64,000 nt of DNA, taken from the NCBI RefSeq assembly GCF_001639725.1, contig NZ_LTAW01000007.1:186001-250000 (forward strand). Reading direction: 5' to 3'. The notes under the pieces were generated by a model, which saw nothing but the letters and a program-made list of their open reading frames with translations, made no database searches and had not been told where the DNA came from. Origin of the DNA: Marinomonas atlantica. GTDB taxonomy: Bacteria > Pseudomonadota > Gammaproteobacteria > Pseudomonadales > Marinomonadaceae. Shown in pieces: positions 51,537-61,355 of this stretch; within the stretch, counting starts at the first letter, position 1; each line of letters opens with the position of its first letter. Position numbers and translations under genes: made by a program.

Positions 51537-51842
51537 ATGAGTATTACTGTTACCGAACACAAGAACAAAGGAGTGGTCGAAATATCTGTTGTAGGTAGCT
51601 TTGACTTCTCTTTGTTTAATGATTTTAGAGAGGCTTACGAACAATTTGTTGGTAGCCCTTATAAACATTTTACCATCGACATAGAGAGTGTTGAGTATTT
51701 AGACAGTGCCGCACTTGGGATGTTGCTTAGTATGAAAGCGTCGTTAGGTGAAGATGTTGAAGTTAAAATCGAAGGGGCCAACGGCTTTATTCGTAATATC
51801 CTGATGATTTCTCGTTTTGATAAGCGGTTTACAATTGTTTAA
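51537..51842 (+). CDS. STAS-domain anti-sigma factor antagonist
   Basis: A 101-residue single STAS domain. The phosphorylatable Ser is in SVEYLDSAALGMLLSM near residue 58, with VKIEGANGFIRNIL after it. Such proteins control sigma factors or act in partner-switching with a serine kinase and a PP2C phosphatase, none of which is in the window. It follows bolA by 24 bp on the same strand and ends before a strong terminator. Confidence 0.9.
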   Translation: MSITVTEHKNKGVVEISVVGSFDFSLFNDFREAYEQFVGSPYKHFTIDIESVEYLDSAALGMLLSMKASLGEDVEVKIEGANGFIRNILMISRFDKRFTIV

Positions 51843-51876
51843 TTCATTCTTGAAGTGTTAATTCGAACAAGTCTTT

Positions 51877-51910
51877 TAAAAGCCAAGCTTAATTAAGTTT
51901 GGCTTTTTTT
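51877..51910 (+). terminator. Terminator after the STAS gene
   Basis: AAAAGCCAAGCTTAA / TTAAGTTTGGCTTTT is a near-perfect stem with one G-T pair, followed by a T-run. It ends the operon that starts at 45.7 kb. Confidence 0.88.
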
Positions 51911-52097
51911 TAAACAACTGAAATAGGTAAACGGATTCTTTTAAAGAATTAATCACCAGCAAAGATCCAAAAAATAGTCTTTTCTACCGATGAAAGACAA
52001 TAAAACAACAGTTTGATAGATTAATAACATTAAAATGGTTCATTTATTTGTTTTGATGCTTTATGGTGCACGCTTCAAAAAATGATGGTGTTTATTC

Positions 52098-53309
52098 ATG
52101 GCTTCAAGCACGACTCCAACGCTGTTTCAGCGTTATATGAATTGCAGCTTAGTGTTGCTAATTATTTTGGGTATTGCATTCGGTATTGCCTTGGCGTCTA
52201 TATCGCCAAGTGCAGGTCAGACCGTAGGCGTCTTAGGTGCTTTTTTTGTTAAAGCGCTCAAAGGTATCGCACCCATTCTAGTATTTCTTTTGGTGGTAGC
52301 ATCGATCGCCAACCATAAAAAGAATCAACAAACCTTTATTAAGCCAGTTTTGATGCTGTATGCAGCGGGTACATTAATTGCTGCGTTCACAGCGGTTGTA
52401 TTCAGTTTTGCATTTCCAACGCAACTGAGCTTAGTCACCGCTGATCTTGGACGGGCTGCACCTCAAGGTATTGGTGAAGTACTCGGTGCTTTGGCTTTTA
52501 ACATGGTTGATAACCCCGTCAATGCTTTGGCAACGGGTAACTTTATCGGTATTTTGGCGTGGGCAATTGTCATTGGCATAGGTTTGCGTCCTTCGTCTGA
52601 TACAACTAAAGCGCTGCTACAAAATATTGCTGACAGCATTACGACCGTAGTTGGTTTTGTTATTCGCTTAGCGCCGTTTGGTATTTTCGGCTTGGTGGCG
52701 AATACCGTCGCGACAACAGGCTTTGATGCATTGCTTGGCTATTCACACCTATTGATGGTATTAATCGGTGCAATGTTATTCATCGCTTTAGTGACCAACC
52801 CATTACTGGTATTTCTTACAACACGCAAAAATCCCTACCCATTAGTATTTAAGTGTTTAAAAGAAAGCGGCTTAACAGCGTTCTTTACGCGCAGTTCGGC
52901 GGCCAATATTCCAGTTAACATGTCTCTTTGTGAACGCTTAGAATTAGACGAAGATACCTATTCGGTATCTATTCCTTTAGGTGCGACCATCAACATGGCC
53001 GGTGCAGCAATCACCATAACGGTTCTAACCCTAGCGGCGGTAAATACGTTAGGGATTACTGTTGATTTTGGTACAGCGGTGTTACTGAGCATTATTGCTG
53101 CCGTGTCTGCTGGCGGTAGCTCTGGTGTGGCAGGTGGCTCACTACTACTAATTCCATTGGCTTGTAGTCTGTTTAGCATCCCAAATGATGTTGCCATGCA
53201 AGTGGTTGCGGTAGGCTTTATTATTGGTGTGCTTCAAGATTCTGCAGAGACAGCCCTAAACAGCTCAACTGATGTTCTATTCACCGCGGCAGCTTGCCGT
53301 AAAGTTTAA
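52098..53309 (+). CDS. sstT: Na+/serine-threonine symporter SstT
   Basis: A 403-residue member of the dicarboxylate/amino acid:cation symporter family, very close to E. coli SstT (414). It has about eight helices and two re-entrant loops. Diagnostic sequences are [20 protein letters not shown] near 254, [20 protein letters not shown] near 290 and [20 protein letters not shown] near 335. It takes up serine and threonine with sodium, which suits a marine bacterium. The gene has its own promoter region of about 180 bp and a terminator. Confidence 0.94.
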   Translation: MASSTTPTLFQRYMNCSLVLLIILGIAFGIALASISPSAGQTVGVLGAFFVKALKGIAPILVFLLVVASIANHKKNQQTFIKPVLMLYAAGTLIAAFTAVVFSFAFPTQLSLVTADLGRAAPQGIGEVLGALAFNMVDNPVNALATGNFIGILAWAIVIGIGLRPSSDTTKALLQNIADSITTVVGFVIRLAPFGIFGLVANTVATTGFDALLGYSHLLMVLIGAMLFIALVTNPLLVFLTTRKNPYPLVFKCLKESGLTAFFTRSSAANIPVNMSLCERLELDEDTYSVSIPLGATINMAGAAITITVLTLAAVNTLGITVDFGTAVLLSIIAAVSAGGSSGVAGGSLLLIPLACSLFSIPNDVAMQVVAVGFIIGVLQDSAETALNSSTDVLFTAAACRKV

Positions 53310-53335
53310 TTGCCATTGTCAAAATTGATGGTCCC

Positions 53336-53363
53336 AAAAGCGAGCCGATGGTTCGCTTTTTTT
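53336..53363 (+). terminator. Terminator after sstT
   Basis: AAAAGCGA-G-CC / GG-T-TCGCTTTT with a short loop and one mismatch, followed by a T-run. Confidence 0.85.
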
Positions 53364-53481
53364 GTCTGCAAGAATACATTTAGATCATACGACTGTATAA
53401 AAGCGCAATTTTGTCCAATCGAAACAAAGTTGCAATCACTATAATCACTGTATTCAATAGCAACGTGGAGAGGCGGGGCAA

Positions 53482-54309
53482 ATGTCCGAGGACAACCAAT
53501 TCAAATTCATTAATAGTGATGGTTTTGATCATCTGACGTTGTTGCGTGCATCAATGACCGACTTTGCATACAGTACCCATGCCCATGAAGAGTATTCTAT
53601 CGGAGTGACTATATCTGGTCGCCAAGATTTTTACACCCATGGAGCATTTCATCATAGTCATCCGGGGCAAATAATGGTGTTTAACCCTGGTGATGCCCAT
53701 GACGGTGAGTCAGGATCTGATGCAACATTAACGTACAATATGTTGTATGTTCACCCTGATCAAATGATGCCTTCACTTGAAGCACTTAATGTGACCTCTC
53801 CAGAGCAGTTTCGTATCCAAGATGCAGTTTTTAACGATCGTTTGGTCAAGCAACATATTAGTCGCTTAGCGCAATTAATTGAACTGAAACATGCTACCTC
53901 CAGTGAGTATGAGTCATTGCTTTTTGAGTTGACAGAACAATTGGTTCGCTATCAATCTAAGCAGCCGTTGCAGCCAGAGACGCGCCGCCAACGGCTCTTG
54001 GAGCAGGCGAAAGACTATCTGCAAACCCATTACCAAGAAGAAGTCTCACTCGATAATCTTTGCCAAGTAGCTTGCATGTCAAAGTACCATTTTCTTCGCA
54101 GTTTTAAAGATTACACAGGCATGACGCCACACCAGTATTGGCTCAATGTCCGTATTCACCGTGGCAAGCAAGCGTTACGTGCTGGTGTGTCTGTCATGAG
54201 CGTTGTTGATCAACTGGGATTCAACGATTTAAGTCATTTTAATCGCCGCTTCAAACCAGTATTTGGGATGACACCGCGACAATATCAGCGTTTGCTGCTA
54301 GCACGCTAA
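53482..54309 (+). CDS. AraC family transcriptional regulator
   Basis: A 275-residue regulator. The N-terminal cupin-like ligand domain begins with HAHEEYSIGVTISGRQDFYT and HPGQIMVFNPGDAHDGES. The C-terminal double helix-turn-helix (about 170-270) has VSLDNLCQVACMSKYHFLRS and the signature GFNDLSHFNRRFKPVFGMTP. GGAGAGGCGGGG precedes the ATG. The gene next downstream encodes a LysE-type exporter starting 54 bp after its stop; similar AraC-LysE pairs are common, and the regulator probably controls the exporter. Confidence 0.92.
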   Translation: MSEDNQFKFINSDGFDHLTLLRASMTDFAYSTHAHEEYSIGVTISGRQDFYTHGAFHHSHPGQIMVFNPGDAHDGESGSDATLTYNMLYVHPDQMMPSLEALNVTSPEQFRIQDAVFNDRLVKQHISRLAQLIELKHATSSEYESLLFELTEQLVRYQSKQPLQPETRRQRLLEQAKDYLQTHYQEEVSLDNLCQVACMSKYHFLRSFKDYTGMTPHQYWLNVRIHRGKQALRAGVSVMSVVDQLGFNDLSHFNRRFKPVFGMTPRQYQRLLLAR

Positions 54310-54363
54310 ATTTCATTCTAACCGAACGTTTTAATCTGATGAATGGCCGTTGGAGGTTACCCC

Positions 54364-54963
54364 ATGCTTGAAATATTCCTGTTTGCATTGGCGATGATGT
54401 ACAGTCCAGGCCCCGTAAACATGCTGTCTCTGTTTGCAGGTGTTACAAACAGTAGTTGGCGTGTACTGAGGTTTTGTGCGGGAGTTGCTGTGGCTATGAC
54501 ATTGTTATTTGTCATGATTGGTTACTTGGGCAGTTCTATAATGACACCCACCTTACAAGGTGTGGCAGCATTAGGTGGCAGTGCTTACATTGGTTATTTA
54601 GCAATTAGAATTTTTGTGGCAAGTTTTGAACATCAGGCTCTTCAACAAGAGCCGCGTAATTTTTCTTTTCTATCTGGCTTTATAATGCAACTAACGAACC
54701 CCAAGGCCATGGTTGTGGTCTTACCCATTGTCACCATTCAGTTTCCAAATGCGCACATTGAAGGCGTTGCTATCTTGATAATGTCGATAATATTGGGGGC
54801 AATGGCCGGTGGAGCACCGACCAGCTATTTTATTGCAGGTAATAAGTTAAAGCATGCCGTGCTTAACCCCAAAATTCTGAGCACTGTAAAGCGATCAATG
54901 GCGGCATTATTGTTGTTAGTCTCTGGTCAGTTTGTGTATGAAGCGACTAAACTGCTAGGGTAG
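54364..54963 (+). CDS. LysE/RhtB family amino-acid exporter
   Basis: A 199-residue inner-membrane protein with six predicted helices. The family hallmark is SPGPVNMLSLFAGVTN near residue 15; FSFLSGFIMQLTNPKAMVVV near residue 105 is also typical. These carriers export basic or neutral amino acids or homoserine lactones; the substrate is unknown. ATG at 54364 is chosen because GGAGG stands 7 bases before it, while an upstream in-frame start at 54343 has none. Confidence 0.9.
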   Translation: MLEIFLFALAMMYSPGPVNMLSLFAGVTNSSWRVLRFCAGVAVAMTLLFVMIGYLGSSIMTPTLQGVAALGGSAYIGYLAIRIFVASFEHQALQQEPRNFSFLSGFIMQLTNPKAMVVVLPIVTIQFPNAHIEGVAILIMSIILGAMAGGAPTSYFIAGNKLKHAVLNPKILSTVKRSMAALLLLVSGQFVYEATKLLG

Positions 54964-55032
54964 TTTGTCGCATTGTTTATTCGCCACATCTAACGTGATG
55001 CGCCAAGCATGGCAATTGTTTAAAGTCAGTAA

Positions 55033-56790
55033 TCACTGTTTAAGCTTGTAATAAAAGTCAAAGTTGATGTTGCTGATATCGATATTATCGCCATGCATTG
55101 CTCCGCTTAAGCCTGTGAATTCAAATCGATAAGATATGTCCTGATTTTCACCGCGAAATTCCATGTCTTGGTATTGGCTGCTCTCAGTCTCTAACGCAAG
55201 AAGACGTTGCAATAAGGCAGTCAAATCAACTTCTATAGGGTCCATATTTGCCACTACAACGTTCAAATAGGGAGCCAGGAAACTGGCTGTTAAAGTCTCG
55301 TCGTCACCAAAGGTAAGCTTGTACTGTTCGAATTCATTTGTACTTTTGAACAGGTACACCCCTTCAATTAAATGGTCATAGCCAGTAATATCTTTATAGC
55401 CGTTGCTTTGGGAATAAAGGTCAAAGCGGTTTTCATCGGCTGCTTCATTATAATAATAGACAAACTCAAACCCCATTTCTTCCGTTAAAGCGTACTCGTC
55501 ACATTGGAAATTGATCTGTTTATTTGGTTCAAACCACACCTCAATCAACTCACTACGCTTAGTTCGGCACATATAGGCTAAGATAGAGCTGATATTTTTA
55601 CGTACCTCAAAGTTTGGCTTAATACTTGGTGTTACAATTTTTTCGTTAACAAGAATATTGTTTTCTATTAGCAGTGCTTCCAACCTTGCTTTTTGGCTTA
55701 GTCCAGATACTGAAACAGCGCTCCAAGGCCCCACAGTCGCTATAAGCATTAATACTGCCAGTGACATAGGTATCGCTCGCAAAGGTAAACGCTTTAATGT
55801 GCCTGCTGTGGCCAAAAATGCAAACCATAGGGCAGAAATGCCCAGCATGTAACGCGATTCCGTAATGCCGTATGCACTGACGCGCTCCCAAATCGCATAG
55901 AAATGAAAGCCAATAGGCACAATCATCGCTGGAAACAGGATACGGTAAAACAAGCGTAACTGTGCAGAGCTTTGCTCACGTAAAGGATGAGCGAATAAAT
56001 AGGTAACGATCGCTGCGCCAATAAAGCCGCAAATCATATAGGCTAAATGCCCATTTGGTACTTCACCTGTTATTAAGATCTTTATAAAGTACGCGTACAG
56101 AACGCCAAGGTAGAGAAATACCATCGGCGCTGAAATCCAGTTCACAATAAACTTCAGTCCCGTTGGAGCATTGCAGTCTTCTTTGGAAAAGAAAAAACGA
56201 TTTGGTACCCAGCTTAGTGCATAAATAGGTCCTAAAATTAAACATGCGAACGCCCAAATGTCACTATACACTTCGTCAGGGATATTTAAATCAAAGAGTT
56301 CATGAACTGCCCATAAAGCAGTACAGAGACCACCCGCAAACAGCAGCAATGCGACGTAAGAAACGATGACACCGAACCACATTGTGCTATTAAAAAACCA
56401 AACCGACAGGTCATCACCACTCTTTAAGAATGGCGCAAACATAAGTGTTAATAGAAGGGCTGGCACCAAATAATAAAAGTGCATCCACCATATAATGGGG
56501 AGCCATGCCAATGCGATAATTGCAACTGCGCAAAGGGCGGACAAACTGTATTCTTTGGCACGACTCAAGCCTTGGCTCTGCGCTAGCAAGCGTATGATCC
56601 CAAATATTAAGTAGGATGTACCTAAAACAACTAACAGACGCTCAATAGATGTGTTTTCAATATCTACTATTTTATGAATCGATAGAATACAAAGCAAAAA
56701 CAGTAGCAGGGCACATAGAACAGACAAAGGGAAACGCTTAACCGTACTTATTAAGTCATCAAGCGGAAACAGTTTGTTGAATAATTTCAA
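55033..56790 (-). CDS. DUF4153-like polytopic membrane protein
   Basis: A 585-residue protein with about ten helices in the N-terminal 360 residues and a large soluble C-terminal part. The segments SAPMVFLYLGVLYAYFIKIL, ITGEVPNGHLAYMICGFIG and YGITESRYMLG fit the DUF4153 family, which has no assigned function. The start is TTG at 56790; an AGG lies rather far upstream (12 bases), so translation may be weak. It is a single gene, convergent with the LysE-type exporter across about 70 bp. Confidence 0.8.
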   Translation of the reverse strand: MKLFNKLFPLDDLISTVKRFPLSVLCALLLFLLCILSIHKIVDIENTSIERLLVVLGTSYLIFGIIRLLAQSQGLSRAKEYSLSALCAVAIIALAWLPIIWWMHFYYLVPALLLTLMFAPFLKSGDDLSVWFFNSTMWFGVIVSYVALLLFAGGLCTALWAVHELFDLNIPDEVYSDIWAFACLILGPIYALSWVPNRFFFSKEDCNAPTGLKFIVNWISAPMVFLYLGVLYAYFIKILITGEVPNGHLAYMICGFIGAAIVTYLFAHPLREQSSAQLRLFYRILFPAMIVPIGFHFYAIWERVSAYGITESRYMLGISALWFAFLATAGTLKRLPLRAIPMSLAVLMLIATVGPWSAVSVSGLSQKARLEALLIENNILVNEKIVTPSIKPNFEVRKNISSILAYMCRTKRSELIEVWFEPNKQINFQCDEYALTEEMGFEFVYYYNEAADENRFDLYSQSNGYKDITGYDHLIEGVYLFKSTNEFEQYKLTFGDDETLTASFLAPYLNVVVANMDPIEVDLTALLQRLLALETESSQYQDMEFRGENQDISYRFEFTGLSGAMHGDNIDISNINFDFYYKLKQ

Positions 56791-57130
56791 AGAGGTAAAT
56801 CCTTTTAATTATTGAGGTTTTAAAACAGACTTTGTTAGCTTGTCATAAGGAAAGAAGTGAAGGGGACAGTTAGGCGTGATGTGATGTTTTGCCACGCTAT
56901 AAAAATCTAACTAATTTTAAGTGGTTTTAGTGTTTGTAAGCGTAATGCTTCTGTAAGCTGATTGAAAAGTCTAAGTGATGGTCATCGGATTCATCGGTTT
57001 GACGGTGCTTCAGTGGCGCTGAATATTGTTGCACAATAAAAGCCTGATTTTCGTTATCATTTAGTCATGTCTGAACAGAATCTCGTATAAAAGACATTTG
57101 AACATCCATTAATGACAAATTAGGACGATC
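56791..57130. other. 340-bp divergent intergenic region
   Basis: No gene is supported. It must hold the promoters for the DUF4153-like gene (minus) and the PaiB-like gene (plus). The sequence is AT-rich. I saw no strong operator or hairpin, and no convincing -35/-10 pair at correct spacing. Confidence 0.4.
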
Positions 57131-57745
57131 ATGTATACACCTGCCAGTACGGAATTGACTGAGTCAGTTGCCATCGCTAAGTTTATAGAGCAATTTGGCT
57201 TTGGATTAATTGTGTCGCCGACGCTAGAAGCCACGCACTTGCCACTGATTTTAAAACCGGAAGAGGGTGAATTAGGCTGTTTATATGGGCATTTTGCAAA
57301 AGCCAATGGACATTGGCAACAAGTGGACGACCAGCGTGTATTAGTCGTTTTTAATGGTCCGCACTCGTATATCTCACCTTCTTGGTATCAAACCAATCCC
57401 GCTGTACCGACATGGAACTATGCTGCAGTCCATTGTTACGGTGTGGTCGAGCTTCTCAGTGAACAAGAAACTTCTGATTCAATGGATGAACTTGTTTCAA
57501 AATACGAACCAGAGCTTCTTAGCAATAACCAACTTATGCCAAGTGAATATAAAGCACGTCTTACAAAAGCTGTTGTGGGATTTCGAATTGTACTCGACGA
57601 CATACAAGCTAAAGAAAAACTCGGCCAGCATAGAAAACCGGCTGATCAAACAGGCGTTTATCAAGCATTGCTAGAAACTGATTCATTGGAAGCTCAACAG
57701 CTCGCGAACTACATGCAGAGTCGGCAGTTGGGAATAGGGGAATAG
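57131..57745 (+). CDS. paiB: FMN-binding negative transcriptional regulator, PaiB type
   Basis: A 204-residue protein of the PaiB family with a split-barrel FMN-binding fold: GFGLIVSPTLEATHLPLILK, LYGHFAKANGHWQ and FNGPHSYISPSWY are characteristic. Bacillus PaiB represses sporulation and degradative-enzyme genes with PaiA, but in Gram-negative bacteria the role is unclear. No PaiA-like acetyltransferase is adjacent. The ATG is preceded by AGGACGATC. It is monocistronic; downstream lie REP-like repeats and a terminator. Confidence 0.9.
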   Translation: MYTPASTELTESVAIAKFIEQFGFGLIVSPTLEATHLPLILKPEEGELGCLYGHFAKANGHWQQVDDQRVLVVFNGPHSYISPSWYQTNPAVPTWNYAAVHCYGVVELLSEQETSDSMDELVSKYEPELLSNNQLMPSEYKARLTKAVVGFRIVLDDIQAKEKLGQHRKPADQTGVYQALLETDSLEAQQLANYMQSRQLGIGE

Positions 57746-57852
57746 GGGAATAGCAAAGAATGACTCAAGCAGTATCGAGTCTTTAGTATCAATCGTAGTC
57801 AAACGCCATATAGCGATACTAAGTCAAACTTAATAGCATATCGGAATCCGTT

Positions 57853-57925
57853 TGTACGGGAGCAATGTTCCCTCGCAAAGTGAGGCCCTACAAAAGCGAA
57901 TCGCGGGAGGCAGCCCGCTCGTACA
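57853..57925. repeat. Pair of REP-like palindromes
   Basis: The right unit (57899-57925) contains CGCGGGAGGCAGCCCGCTCGTAC, written here as GCGGGAGGCAGCCCGC plus CTCGTAC-like flank. The left unit (57853-57876) begins GTACGGGAGCAATGTTCCCT and is an imperfect inverted copy. This head-to-head arrangement and the G/C-rich stem followed by TCGTAC resemble Pseudomonas REP elements. There is only one pair in the window, in a gap between genes. Confidence 0.6.
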
Positions 57926-57930
57926 AAACG

Positions 57931-57960
57931 AAAAAGGCGAATCCTAAGATTCGCCTTTTT
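57931..57960. terminator. Bidirectional terminator between paiB and gcvP
   Basis: AAAAAGGCGAATC / GATTCGCCTTTTT is a 13-bp perfect stem with loop CTAA. It ends convergent paiB and gcvP. Confidence 0.9.
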
Positions 57961-57980
57961 ATTGTCTAACTAATCAGCGA

Positions 57981-60839
57981 TTAGTTCTGGTAGCTTTCTA
58001 CTGGTAGACACTCACAGAACAAATTACGGTCGCCGTATACGTTGTCGATACGACCCACTGGTGGCCAATACTTGCGTGCTTGAATCCATGGTAGAGGATA
58101 CGCTGCCTCTTGACGTGTGTAAGCGTGTGACCAGTCACTTTCAAGCAAGCAAGCCGCTGTGTGTGGTGCGTGTACTAGAGGGTTGTCTTCTAGTGGCCAT
58201 TCACCTGCTTGAACCTTCGCGATTTCAGAGCGAATCTGAATCATAGCGTCACAGAAACGGTCTAGCTCATCACGGCTTTCAGATTCCGTTGGTTCGATCA
58301 TCAAAGTGCCAGCTACTGGGAATGACATGGTTGGCGCGTGGAAGCCGAAGTCCATTAGACGCTTCGCAATGTCCTCTTCAGAAATGCCCGACTCTGCTTT
58401 GATCGGACGAATGTCGATAATACATTCGTGAGCAACAGTTCCATTTTTACCTGTGTAAAGAACAGGGTAGTATTCACCAAGACGCTTCGCTATGTAGTTC
58501 GCATTTAGAATGGCGTTGAACGTTGCGTCACGTAGGCCGCGATCCCCCATCATTTTGATATACATCCAAGTGATCACTAGGATGCTTGCGGAACCGTATG
58601 GTGCTGCAGATACCGCGCCGTGTTGCGTTTCGTTCTGTACCACAGGTGATACAGAATGGCCTGGCAGGAAGGGTGCTAGGTGTGATTTAACACCGATAGG
58701 ACCCATACCTGGGCCACCACCACCGTGTGGGATACAGAATGTTTTGTGTAGGTTTAAGTGCGATACGTCGCCGCCGAAGCTACCTGGAGGTGCAATACCT
58801 ACTAGAGCGTTCAAGTTCGCGCCGTCGATGTACACTTGACCACCATGGTTGTGAACAATGTCACATACGTCACGGATCTGCTCTTCGAACACACCGTGAG
58901 TAGAAGGGTAGGTCACCATGATGCAGCTTAGGTTGTCTGCGTGCTTTTCTGCTTTCTCAGTCAGGTCTGCAACGTCAATGTTACCGTTCTCGTCACATTT
59001 AACGATCACAACTTTCATGCCTGCTAGGGCGGCAGACGCTGGGTTTGTGCCATGAGCTGAACTTGGGATCAAACAGATGTTACGCTGATCGTCGCCACGA
59101 GATTTATGGTACTTGTCAATTGCAATTAGACCTGCGTATTCACCTTGGGCGCCAGAGTTTGGTTGCAGTGAAATAGTGTCGTAGCCAGTGGCTTTTGACA
59201 ACATAGCGATCAAGTCGTTTAGTAATGACTGGTAACCAGATACTTGAGTTTTTGGTGCAAATGGGTGGATGCGACCAAATTCTTCCCACGTTACAGGGAT
59301 CATCTCAGAAGCGGAGTTTAGCTTCATCGTACATGAACCCAGTGGAATCATGCTTTGATTTAGAGCGATGTCTTTAACTTCTAGCTGACGCATATAGCGC
59401 ATCAATTCTGTTTCGCTGTGATGCGTATTGAATACTGGATGCGTTAGGATGGCATCGTCACGTAGCATGCTTTCTTCGATGCCGAAGTCTACTTCTGAGT
59501 CCAATAGGTCTTCAGAAAGTTCAACGCCGAAGCTGCTTGCTAGATTGTATAGATCTTCAATCGTGCTGGTTTCACTGAACGAAAGTGATAACTCAGTGCT
59601 GCTAGCATGGTACAAGTTGATGTTCTTTTCCGCGGCGCTTTTTAGGATCTCATCGGTTTTATCAAGTGTTTTGACTACCAAAGTATCAAAATGCGTGCCG
59701 TTGAACGAGTAAGTACCTTTAAGTGCTTTTGCAAAAATGCTGGTAAAGCTGGCAACACGTGATGCAATCTTCTTAAGACCGTCAGGGCCGTGGTAAACCG
59801 CGTAGAATCCCGCCATCATCGCCAGTAAGGCTTGAGCAGTGCATATGTTAGATGTCGCTTTCTCGCGGCGAATATGTTGTTCACGAGTCTGCATTGCCAT
59901 ACGTAATGCTGGTTTGTCATGGCTATCTTTTGATACGCCGATAACGCGACCAGGCATAGAGCGTTTGAATTTGTCTTTGGTTGCTAGGAAGGCAGCGTGT
60001 GGGCCACCGAAGCCCATTGGTACACCAAAGCGCTGAGCACTTCCGACAACGATGTCAACACCCATCTCGGCAGGAGACTTCAGCAGAACTAAAGACAACA
60101 AATCCACCGCAGTGGTTACCAACGCACCTTGTTCGTGAGCTTGGTCAATTGCATCAGTTAGATCCGTGACGCTACCATCGATGCCAGGGTACTGTAGGAT
60201 GGCACCAAAGACATCATAGTTTGTTAGGTTTTCTAGGTCATCTACTATGACTTCAAAATCCAATAACTCTGCACGTGTTTTGACAACGTCGATGGTTTGC
60301 GGCAAAACATTGCTGGCAACAAATATCGTGCTCACTTTCTTTTTGCTGGAGCGCTGCATCAGCGTCATAGCTTCTGCCGCAGCTGTTGCTTCGTCTAATA
60401 AAGACGCGTTTGAGATTTCCATACCCGTTAAATCAATAATCACTTGTTGGAAGTTCAACAATGCTTCCAAGCGACCTTGTGAAATTTCTGGTTGGTAAGG
60501 TGTGTAAGCGGTATACCAGCCAGGGTTTTCTAACAGGTTGCGAACGATTGGGGTGGGTACAAATGTGTCGTGGTAACCCATGCCGATATAACTGCGGGCA
60601 ATCTTATTGCGCCCTGCAATTTCTTTTAGCTGCGTTAGTGCTTCGTATTCACTGACTGGCTGCTTAGACATATCAAGATTGGCCAAACGGATCGCGTTTG
60701 GAATGGTGTTCTCGATCAGTTTATCTAAGGAATCATAGCCTAGAGAATTGAGCATCGATGTTTGCTCGTTCACATCAGGTCCGATGTGGCGCGCAATGAA
60801 TTCGTCTTTGCCTAACAAATCGCGGATACACGAAGTCAT
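57981..60839 (-). CDS. gcvP: Glycine dehydrogenase (P-protein of glycine cleavage)
   Basis: GcvP decarboxylates glycine with pyridoxal phosphate and passes the aminomethyl group to the lipoyl arm of GcvH. The 952-residue protein is the fused dimer form (E. coli 957). The N-terminal FIARHIGP, the Cys-containing [20 protein letters not shown] near 500 and the PLP-lysine segment [20 protein letters not shown] near 695 are clear. The C-terminal [14 protein letters not shown] is conserved. It is the last gene of the leftward glyA-gcvH-gcvP group; a hairpin separates it from gcvH. Confidence 0.97.
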   Translation of the reverse strand: MTSCIRDLLGKDEFIARHIGPDVNEQTSMLNSLGYDSLDKLIENTIPNAIRLANLDMSKQPVSEYEALTQLKEIAGRNKIARSYIGMGYHDTFVPTPIVRNLLENPGWYTAYTPYQPEISQGRLEALLNFQQVIIDLTGMEISNASLLDEATAAAEAMTLMQRSSKKKVSTIFVASNVLPQTIDVVKTRAELLDFEVIVDDLENLTNYDVFGAILQYPGIDGSVTDLTDAIDQAHEQGALVTTAVDLLSLVLLKSPAEMGVDIVVGSAQRFGVPMGFGGPHAAFLATKDKFKRSMPGRVIGVSKDSHDKPALRMAMQTREQHIRREKATSNICTAQALLAMMAGFYAVYHGPDGLKKIASRVASFTSIFAKALKGTYSFNGTHFDTLVVKTLDKTDEILKSAAEKNINLYHASSTELSLSFSETSTIEDLYNLASSFGVELSEDLLDSEVDFGIEESMLRDDAILTHPVFNTHHSETELMRYMRQLEVKDIALNQSMIPLGSCTMKLNSASEMIPVTWEEFGRIHPFAPKTQVSGYQSLLNDLIAMLSKATGYDTISLQPNSGAQGEYAGLIAIDKYHKSRGDDQRNICLIPSSAHGTNPASAALAGMKVVIVKCDENGNIDVADLTEKAEKHADNLSCIMVTYPSTHGVFEEQIRDVCDIVHNHGGQVYIDGANLNALVGIAPPGSFGGDVSHLNLHKTFCIPHGGGGPGMGPIGVKSHLAPFLPGHSVSPVVQNETQHGAVSAAPYGSASILVITWMYIKMMGDRGLRDATFNAILNANYIAKRLGEYYPVLYTGKNGTVAHECIIDIRPIKAESGISEEDIAKRLMDFGFHAPTMSFPVAGTLMIEPTESESRDELDRFCDAMIQIRSEIAKVQAGEWPLEDNPLVHAPHTAACLLESDWSHAYTRQEAAYPLPWIQARKYWPPVGRIDNVYGDRNLFCECLPVESYQN

Positions 60840-60887
60840 GGAAAGTCACCTATAAAAGAAATTGCAAGAAATGGGGGAGAGTTATAA

Positions 60888-60912
60888 AACACCCCTACGG
60901 AGTAGGGGTGTT
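60888..60912 (-). terminator. Intercistronic hairpin between gcvH and gcvP
   Basis: AACACCCCTAC / GTAGGGGTGTT with a 3-base loop lies 8 bp after gcvH. Read on the minus strand it is followed by TTTAT, so it may end part of the transcripts and give more GcvH than GcvP. Confidence 0.65.
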
Positions 60913-60920
60913 GGTATCGA

Positions 60921-61304
60921 TTACTCGATAGAGCTAGCGTACGCGTCTGCGTTCATTAGCTTGTCTAGTTCGCTAGGATCGCTAAGCTTGATTTTTGCAA
61001 TCCACGCATCTTCGAAAGGAGATTCGTTAACAAGTTCTGGAGAGTCATCCAAAGCTTCGTTTACTTCAACTACTTCGCCTGATACAGGGGCATAGATATC
61101 TGATGCGGCTTTTACAGACTCAACAAGTGAGAATTGCTCTGCGGCAGTTGTTTCAGCACCCACTTCTGGAAGTTCAAGGTAAACAACGTCACCTAGAAGT
61201 TCTTGGGCGTGATCCGTGATGCCAACAGTTACTGTGCCGTCACCGTTGTCTAGGACCCATTCGTGTGAGTCTGCATATTTCAAGTTTGATGGAATGTTGC
61301 TCAT
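60921..61304 (-). CDS. gcvH: Glycine cleavage H-protein
   Basis: A 127-residue carrier whose lipoylated Lys is in [19 protein letters not shown] near residue 66. The start [16 protein letters not shown] is typical, and the length fits (E. coli 129). It shuttles the aminomethyl group between P-, T- and L-proteins. The gene lies about 50 bp after glyA on the same strand and about 80 bp before gcvP. AAAGA precedes the ATG. Confidence 0.97.
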   Translation of the reverse strand: MSNIPSNLKYADSHEWVLDNGDGTVTVGITDHAQELLGDVVYLELPEVGAETTAAEQFSLVESVKAASDIYAPVSGEVVEVNEALDDSPELVNESPFEDAWIAKIKLSDPSELDKLMNADAYASSIE

Positions 61305-61325
61305 GGCGATCTTTCCTATTAAGTA

Positions 61326-61346
61326 GCCCGAGGGATCACCTCGGGC
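61326..61346 (-). other. Intercistronic hairpin between glyA and gcvH
   Basis: GCCCGAGG / CCTCGGGC with a 5-base loop. On the minus strand no T-run follows, so it is more likely an mRNA-stabilising or processing stem than a terminator. Confidence 0.55.
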
Positions 61347-61355
61347 GAGAGCGAA

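Noticed and set aside
45711-51842. Complete four-gene Wadjet defence system
   Set aside because: The JetD nuclease gene is absent; the following genes are clearly bolA and a STAS protein.
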